Shown here in pieces: positions 1 through 3,681 of a stretch of 5,343 nucleotides of DNA. The notes below the pieces were generated by a model. The model was given only the letters and a program-made list of their open reading frames with translations, did not search any database and was not told where the DNA came from. Position 1 is the stretch's first letter. Every line of letters begins with the position of its first letter. Where the stretch lies: positions 1-5,343 of the forward strand of contig JAGLHV010000110.1 in NCBI GenBank assembly GCA_023143305.1, read 5' to 3'. Position numbers and translations under genes: made by a program. The DNA is from a bacterium (lineage in GTDB: Bacteria > CBDUZB01 > JAGLHV01).

Positions 1-5
1 CAATG

Positions 6-45
6 TGTGACACGAACGAAGTGAGTATATGACTATTTGTGACAC
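6..45. repeat. Short direct repeat TGTGACAC (two copies)
   Basis: The octamer TGTGACAC occurs at 6-13 and again at 38-45, a 32-base period, with CGAACGAAGTGAGT between the copies. It lies at the left edge of the window, so the element may continue outside. It could be the end of a dispersed repeat or a chance pair; TGTGA also resembles half of a CRP/FNR-type site, but no inverted TCACA partner is present. Nothing here is coding beyond an unlikely GTG extension of the next gene. Confidence 0.3.
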
Positions 46-64
46 CATTTGGGAGACGGATAAT
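37..64 (+). promoter_or_regulatory. Possible sigma-70 promoter for the TPR lipoprotein gene
   Basis: TTGTGA (37-42) is followed after 16 bases by GATAAT (59-64), a plausible -35/-10 pair. Transcription would begin near 71, leaving a leader of about 40 bases before the ATG at 114. If real, it excludes the alternative GTG start at 39, which lies upstream of the transcript. The match is modest and AT-rich DNA gives such hits by chance. Confidence 0.25.
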
Positions 65-102
65 TTCGGATTTAATTATTATTATTGGTTGTTTGTGTGA
101 AA

Positions 103-110
103 GAGGAGGA
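103..110 (+). promoter_or_regulatory. Ribosome binding site that decides the lipoprotein start
   Basis: GAGGAGGA lies just upstream of ATG 114; the AGGAGG core (104-109) is 4 bases from the start. The same frame is open back to a GTG at 39, but that start has no Shine-Dalgarno sequence and would bury the signal peptide behind 25 extra residues. The site therefore supports ATG 114. Confidence 0.75.
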
Positions 111-113
111 AAG

Positions 114-986
114 ATGAAGAAAGTTTTATTGGGGTTGATGATAATTTTTGTGGGGTTGTTTTTAACCGGTTGTAGCAGAAGCTATAATGCGGAGCGGTTA
201 TTATGGAAAGCCAATCAAAAGGCCAATAAGATATTTCAGGATCCTAAAGTAATTCCTGAAGGACAGTATGCAGAGGTTTTTACCGCTTATGAAAAGATAA
301 TAAAGAAATACCCTAAAAAAATATACTCTGGAGAAGCAAGGTTTAAAATGGGTTTGCTTTATGTGGCTAAAAAGGATTTTAAAACAGCCGAAGAAATGTT
401 TAGAAAGGTTTTAGAAGAACATCCGGAGAATAAAAAAATATGTGCCAGTTCTCAGGTAAATATTGGTAAATGTTATGAGGAAAGAGACAATTGGGAGAAA
501 GCTTATGTTGAATATAAAAAAGCATTTAATAATTATACCCAGACCCGTGCGGGATTAGCTATTCCTTTTTATATTGTCGGTTATTCTCAGCGTAAAAGGC
601 CTCCTTCTGAAGCAAAAAGAGAACTTGAGGATGCAATTGCAAATTATAGAAATTTAATAAAAGAAAATCCCAAAACCCCGTTGGCTTATTTATCCCAGGG
701 GTTTATTATTCGCTGTTATGAAAGCCAAAAAAACTGGGAAAAAGTAATAGACGGTTTGTGGGTATTACATAATGATTACCCGAAGACACCGGAAGGAGTG
801 AGAGCGTTAGTTAGTATAGGGTTAGTTTATCAAAAAGGGCTTAATCAATTAGAAAGAGCAATAGAAATGTATGAGATGTATATTGAAAAATATCCCAAGA
901 CTAAAATGGCTTCTGCCTTGAAAACCGTTATTAAACGGTTGAAAGAAGGGGATACAGAAAAATCCCCGACGAGTTCATCCGATTAA
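114..986 (+). CDS. TPR-repeat outer-membrane-type lipoprotein (BamD/YbgF-like organisation)
   Basis: A 290-residue exported lipoprotein. It opens with MKK, a hydrophobic stretch (residues 4-18) and the lipobox LTGC at 17-20, so Cys20 should be lipidated after signal peptidase II cleavage. Ser21 follows it; by the Lol rule of well-studied diderms, absence of Asp at this position favours the outer membrane. The rest is helical tetratricopeptide repeats from about residue 52 to 275. Their ends are marked by recurring turns: KKYPKK (64-69), EEHPEN (101-106), KENPKT (183-188), NDYPKT (220-225) and EKYPKT (258-263). The tail (278-290) is polar, rich in Ser/Thr and probably disordered. This organisation resembles BamD and YbgF/CpoB scaffold proteins, but I see no motif that fixes the exact role. 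It is the only gene in its transcript visible here; the neighbour on its left is outside the window. Start chosen from the GAGGAGGA site and the signal peptide. Confidence 0.85.
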   Translation: MKKVLLGLMIIFVGLFLTGCSRSYNAERLLWKANQKANKIFQDPKVIPEGQYAEVFTAYEKIIKKYPKKIYSGEARFKMGLLYVAKKDFKTAEEMFRKVLEEHPENKKICASSQVNIGKCYEERDNWEKAYVEYKKAFNNYTQTRAGLAIPFYIVGYSQRKRPPSEAKRELEDAIANYRNLIKENPKTPLAYLSQGFIIRCYESQKNWEKVIDGLWVLHNDYPKTPEGVRALVSIGLVYQKGLNQLERAIEMYEMYIEKYPKTKMASALKTVIKRLKEGDTEKSPTSSSD

Positions 987-1028
987 ACCCATTAGTAATA
1001 ACCACAGAGGCTTGATTGTTTTTCCCAT

Positions 1029-1054
1029 AACCGTGTGCCCATAACACTGTTTTA
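1029..1054 (+). terminator. Weak terminator-like hairpin after the lipoprotein gene
   Basis: AACCGTGT (1029-1036) can pair with ACACTGTT (1044-1051) with one mismatch across a 7-base loop, and a short TTTT run (1050-1053) overlaps the stem end. It sits 43 bases after the stop codon. The stem is short and imperfect, so termination here is only a possibility. Confidence 0.2.
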
Positions 1055-1078
1055 AATTCACGTTGTATTTTAACTCCC

Positions 1079-1124
1079 TAAATAAATCCCCCTACCCCCC
1101 TTTTTCAAAGGGGGAAATTATTTA
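1079..1124. repeat. C/G-block palindromic repeat with two alternative folds
   Basis: TAAATAA (1079-1085) pairs with TTATTTA (1118-1124), and CCCCCT (1088-1093) pairs with AGGGGG (1109-1114), giving a long stem with a small internal mismatch. A second C-block allows a tighter fold: CCCCCTTT (1096-1103) with AAAGGGGG (1107-1114) across a 3-base loop. Both folds use the same G-block. C-block/TTTTTC/G-block sequences of this type are, from memory, dispersed intergenic repeats in many bacteria. The lack of a T-run after either stem argues against a simple rho-independent terminator. Confidence 0.55.
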
Positions 1125-1264
1125 TCAATTCATTTATAGCTGGAATAAGTTCAAAGTTTTTTGTTAAAAGTACTTGTTTTTCCCTATTAAAAAAATGCCT
1201 ATAATCTAGTTGCCTATTAATTTTTTTCATTATTAATAAAATTGATTTAATTGTTTTTTTGTTA

Positions 1265-1293
1265 TTGCAAAAAATAAATTAAACTGGTAAAAT
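1265..1293 (+). promoter_or_regulatory. Extended -10 sigma-70 promoter of nadC
   Basis: TTGCAA (1265-1270) is separated by exactly 17 bases from TAAAAT (1288-1293), and the -10 is preceded by TGG (1285-1287), matching the TGn extended -10 element. The upstream 40 bases are almost pure A/T, as in an UP element. Transcription would begin near 1300, giving nadC a leader of about 30 bases with no room for a riboswitch. I found no recognisable operator. Confidence 0.6.
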
Positions 1294-1329
1294 ATATTTT
1301 GTTAATTATTTTAAATATAGGTTTAATTT

Positions 1330-2250
1330 ATGAATAAAAAAGAAAATATGCAGGTAGAGCGGATTATTAAGTTAGCCCTGGAGGAGGATATTGGCAGCGG
1401 GGATATTACTACCGGATTTTTAGTTTCTGCCCGGGCAAAAACTAAGGCGATGGTTTTAGTGCATGAGCCGGGGGTAATTTGTGGTATGACTATAGCTCGT
1501 CGGGTCTTTGAGGTGGTTAACAAAAATCATCAGGGTAAAGGCGTCAAATTTATTGCAAAGGTGAAAGACGGGGAAAGGGTAAAAAGAGGGCAGAAAATAG
1601 CGGAAATTTCCGGAGATGCGAGGGTGATTCTTACTGCGGAGAGAGTGGCTTTAAATTTTCTACAGCGTTTATCCGGGATTGCTGCTTTAACCGGTAGTTA
1701 TGTTGATGTAGTTAGTTCCCTGAAGCTCAAACATTCTCCGAAAATTATTGATACCAGGAAGATGACCCCGGGTTTAAGATATTTAGAAAAATATGCAGTA
1801 CGCTGCGGAGGAGGCCATAATCATCGGATGGGACTTTATGATATGGTATTGGTAAAGGATAATCACTTGCAGGTAATTAAGTCTGCCTTTAATTCGTTGG
1901 AGAATGGAAAAGAATTAGAAAGTTTAATAAAAAAAGTAAGAAAAAAAATGCCTAAAAAAATAAAGATTGAGGTTGAAGTAGAAAATATAAGTCAACTAAA
2001 ACAGGTAATAAAACTGGATGTGGATATTATTATGTTGGATAATATGAGGGGAGAAATACTCAGGAAAGCAGTAGAAATGATACATCAAAAGAGGAATAAA
2101 GAAAGCGTTTTGCTGCCTCTTATTGAAGTTTCCGGGGGAATAAATTTAGAAAATATAAAACAACTTGCTTTGTTGGGGATAGAGAGAATTTCCATTGGCA
2201 AGCTTACTTCCGAACCAAAGGCGTTGGATATAAGTATGGAGATAAAGTGA
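1330..2250 (+). CDS. nadC: Quinolinate phosphoribosyltransferase (nicotinate-nucleotide diphosphorylase, carboxylating)
   Basis: This cytoplasmic enzyme condenses quinolinate with phosphoribosyl pyrophosphate and releases CO2, forming nicotinate mononucleotide in de novo NAD synthesis. The 306 residues slightly exceed the usual 275-300. Family landmarks appear in order: EEDIGSGDITT (18-28), ERVALNFLQRLSGIA (104-118), DTRK (141-144) and PGLR (147-150) of the substrate loop, CGGGHNHRMGLYD (159-171), VKDNH (175-179), EVEVEN (214-219), IMLDN (234-238), EVSGGI (266-271) and SIGKLT (288-293). The Arg, Lys, His, Glu and Asp residues known to bind substrate in the family are therefore kept. Met145 replaces the Thr normally found after DTRK. 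ATG 1330 has only a weak AGG at 1319-1321; Met7 (1348) is an alternative start that leaves all motifs intact. The gene has its own promoter; nadA and nadB are not in the window. Confidence 0.95.
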   Translation: MNKKENMQVERIIKLALEEDIGSGDITTGFLVSARAKTKAMVLVHEPGVICGMTIARRVFEVVNKNHQGKGVKFIAKVKDGERVKRGQKIAEISGDARVILTAERVALNFLQRLSGIAALTGSYVDVVSSLKLKHSPKIIDTRKMTPGLRYLEKYAVRCGGGHNHRMGLYDMVLVKDNHLQVIKSAFNSLENGKELESLIKKVRKKMPKKIKIEVEVENISQLKQVIKLDVDIIMLDNMRGEILRKAVEMIHQKRNKESVLLPLIEVSGGINLENIKQLALLGIERISIGKLTSEPKALDISMEIK

Positions 2251-2466
2251 AGACGGTTGATAAAGACAGTTTAATTGGTTGAATTGGTTTAGATTAGTTA
2301 GTTAAAGACAAAAGATAAAGACAGTTAAAAGACGGTTGAATTGGTTTAAATTTGTTTAAATTGGTTTGATTGGTTGGAAAAGATAAAAGACAAAAGATAA
2401 AGACAGTTAAAAAACGTTTGAATTGGTTTAGATTGGTTTTATTGGTTGGAAAAGATAAAAGACAAA
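2251..2466. repeat. Degenerate direct-repeat array with a C-depleted + strand
   Basis: It begins immediately after the nadC stop codon. Two clear units start at 2304 and 2386; their first 27 bases (2304-2330 and 2386-2412) are identical. A third copy starts at 2458 and is cut off after AAAGACAAA (2458-2466), so the steps are 82 and 72 bases. The 10-base difference is one fewer TTGGTTTAAA-like subunit in the second copy. A more diverged copy occupies 2251-2303. Each unit has a purine-rich half (AGATAAA and AGACAAA heptamers) and a TTGGTTT-rich half. By hand count 2251-2463 has about 50 G and 9 C on the + strand, with C almost confined to GAC and ACG. No frame is coding. The unit lacks the conserved-repeat, unique-spacer pattern of CRISPR. 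Confidence 0.8.
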
Positions 2467-2470
2467 TTTT

Positions 2471-2538
2471 TGGTAGTCGCAGGCTTTAGCCTGCGGAATT
2501 TCTCCGTCGAGAACGCAGGCTAAAGCCTGCGGCTACCA
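2471..2538. repeat. Nested palindrome: 25-bp hairpin whose arms are themselves palindromes
   Basis: The arms 2471-2495 and 2514-2538 are inverted copies of each other, differing only at T2477 opposite G2532, which would form a G-U pair in RNA. The 18-base loop can extend the fold: TTCTC (2500-2504) pairs with GAGAA (2509-2513) around CGTC. Each arm also contains its own palindrome, CGCAGGCT-TT-AGCCTGCG (2478-2495) and CGCAGGCT-AA-AGCCTGCG (2514-2531). The segment is about 57% GC, standing out from its AT-rich setting. No T-run follows on either strand, so it is not a classical terminator. It looks like a REP or MITE-type dispersed element; no transposase is present here. Confidence 0.85.
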
Positions 2539-2661
2539 CATAAAAATCAGAATTACGACACAGTCTCCGAGTGCGGAATGACCCGCCTTACTGTCTGGCA
2601 GGCAAGCAGAATATTGTATTTTGCAGAAGTCTATATAAAAATTGAAAAAAGGGGGAATATT
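2539..2661. other. GC-rich patch and leader before birA
   Basis: Bases 2561-2610 are about 60% GC by hand count, unlike both neighbouring genes, and the DNA turns AT-rich again from 2611. The frame of birA is open through 2578-2661, but the 28 residues it would add resemble no biotin ligase N-terminus and begin inside the GC-rich patch. I read the patch as the flank or remnant of the adjacent repeat element. A TATAAA lies at 2634-2639 without a well-spaced -35, so I do not call a promoter. Confidence 0.5.
2649..2655 (+). promoter_or_regulatory. Ribosome binding site that points to a TTG start for birA
   Basis: AAGGGGG is 6 bases upstream of TTG 2662, good Shine-Dalgarno spacing. ATG 2578, further upstream in the same frame, has no comparable site. 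Starting at TTG also gives a protein whose winged-helix domain begins within a few residues of the N-terminus, as is normal for BirA. Confidence 0.65.
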
Positions 2662-3654
2662 TTGAGCAATAGAGTTCTTTCTATTCTAAGAAAAAATAAA
2701 GATGAGTTTTGTTCCGGAGAGGAATTGGCTAAACAATTAAAGATTTCCCGTACTGCTGTTTGGAAACATATCAGAGCTTTAAGAAAAGAAGGATATAGTA
2801 TCTCATCACATAAGAAGAGGGGATATGTATTAGAAGCAATTCCCGATCTTCTCTTGCCTGAAGAAATACAATACAATTTAAGAACTGAAATTTTAGGGAA
2901 AAAAATTTATTATTTTTCTCAGACCGATTCTACTATTGACCAGATGAAAAAATTAATTGAAAAGCAGATACCCGAAGGGACCTTGGTTGTTGCTGAAAGA
3001 CAGTTGTTAGGCAGGGGGAGGTTGCAAAGAAAATGGGAATCTCCGTTTGGGGGAGTATGGTTCTCTGTTTTTTTAAAACCGAATGTTTTGCCTGCTTTAA
3101 TTCCCCAGTTGAACCTGATTAGTGCACTGGTGGTAGCCAGGACGATTAAAAGCAGGACAGGGATAGAAGCATGTTTAAAATGGCCTAACGATGTAGTAAT
3201 TAAATGTCAAAAAAAAGGTGATTATCCGTTTAAAAAAATTTGCGGAATATTAATAGAAATGAATGCCGAAATGGATAAAATTAACCATCTTATTTTAAGT
3301 TTTGGTATTAATGTGAATATTACCGGAGAACAATTTCCTGTCAGCCTTAGGGATAAAGTTGTTTCTTTGCATGAATTATTAGGCAGAGAAATTTCCCGGG
3401 TAAATTTTTTAAAAGAACTATTGCGAAATCTGGAAGAAGTTTATTTAAAGTTTAAAGAAGGAAATACTACATTTTTATTAAAAGAGTATAAAAAAAATTC
3501 AATAGTTTTGGGTAAAAAAATAAAGGTAATTTTTCCGGATAAGCAGGTTGTTACCGGAAAAGCGGTGGACATTGATAAAGAAGGAGCATTGATTTTAAAA
3601 TCCGGAGGAAAAAAGGAAAGAGTAGTTGCCGGAGAGATAAATTTATTGAATTGA
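2662..3654 (+). CDS. birA: Bifunctional biotin--[acetyl-CoA-carboxylase] ligase and biotin operon repressor
   Basis: BirA activates biotin to biotinyl-5'-AMP and transfers it to a lysine of biotin carboxyl carrier proteins; forms with an N-terminal DNA-binding domain also repress biotin genes. From TTG 2662 the protein has 330 residues, close to the 320-residue E. coli enzyme. Domains: a winged helix at about 5-57 (SGEELAKQLKISRTAVWKHI, 18-37, then GYSISSHKKRGY), the catalytic domain at about 80-265, and an SH3-like C-terminal domain at about 277-327. The biotinyl-AMP loop GRGR is at 117-120, KWPND with its catalytic-site lysine at 173-177, GILIE at 195-199 and GINVNI at 215-220. Oddities are Gln122 where the family has Gly (GRGRxG) and a short Lys-rich insertion at about 181-192. 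An ATG at 2578 would add 28 residues but lacks a binding site. It probably shares a transcript with the protease downstream. No BirA operator was recognised. Confidence 0.93.
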   Translation: MSNRVLSILRKNKDEFCSGEELAKQLKISRTAVWKHIRALRKEGYSISSHKKRGYVLEAIPDLLLPEEIQYNLRTEILGKKIYYFSQTDSTIDQMKKLIEKQIPEGTLVVAERQLLGRGRLQRKWESPFGGVWFSVFLKPNVLPALIPQLNLISALVVARTIKSRTGIEACLKWPNDVVIKCQKKGDYPFKKICGILIEMNAEMDKINHLILSFGINVNITGEQFPVSLRDKVVSLHELLGREISRVNFLKELLRNLEEVYLKFKEGNTTFLLKEYKKNSIVLGKKIKVIFPDKQVVTGKAVDIDKEGALILKSGGKKERVVAGEINLLN

Positions 3655-3663
3655 TTAAAAAAA

Positions 3664-3681
3664 ATGAAAAGAGAAAACTGA
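3664..3681 (+). other. Five-codon mini-frame directly before the protease start
   Basis: ATG at 3664 opens a frame of five codons (MKREN) ending in TGA at 3679-3681, and the protease GTG follows with no gap in the same frame. The bases after this ATG (AAAAGAGAAAA) resemble those after the GTG (AAGAGAATAAA). It may be chance in A-rich DNA, a leader for coupled translation, or an older ATG start now cut off by a stop. There is no good binding site close before the ATG. Confidence 0.25.

Larger units (their letters stand above)
987..1329. other. Non-coding gap between the lipoprotein gene and nadC
   Basis: No credible reading frame is present. From left to right it holds a weak hairpin (1029-1051), a C/G-block palindrome (1079-1124), and a very AT-rich stretch ending in the nadC promoter (1265-1293). 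CCTATTAA appears twice, at 1183-1190 and 1213-1220, 30 bases apart, without a clear meaning. A perfect TATAAT stands at 1200-1205, but the best -35-like hexamer, TTGTTT at 1174-1179, is 20 bases away, so it is a poorer promoter than the one at 1265. I see no tRNA or riboswitch. Confidence 0.6.

Noticed and set aside
39..113. GTG 39 as the start of the lipoprotein gene
   Set aside because: It would place 25 residues before a perfect lipoprotein signal peptide, has no binding site, and ignores the GAGGAGGA before ATG 114.
924..967. Hairpins AACCGT/ACGGTT (925-940) and GGGGAT/ATCCCC (948-967) near the end of the lipoprotein gene
   Set aside because: Both are short, lie inside coding sequence before the stop codon and have no T-run, so they are likely incidental.
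1323..1523. Open frame on the - strand, 66 codons
   Set aside because: It lies opposite the well-supported start of nadC, has no binding site and no recognisable protein features; a shadow of the coding strand.
2331..2450. BirA operator made of GGTTTAAATT-like half-sites beside birA
   Set aside because: The known operator needs inverted half-sites (TTGTAAACC and GGTTTACAA). Here all copies point the same way and the + strand nearly lacks C, so the left half-site cannot occur.
2304..2466. CRISPR array
   Set aside because: Similarity covers whole units rather than short repeats separated by unique spacers, and the units shrink by loss of an internal subrepeat. No cas gene is near.
2471..2538. 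Rho-independent terminator of nadC
   Set aside because: The stem is strong, but no T-run follows on either strand and the palindrome-within-palindrome design fits a repeat element better.
2631..2876. Open frame on the - strand, 81 codons
   Set aside because: It is antisense to the BirA winged-helix domain and shows no family features.
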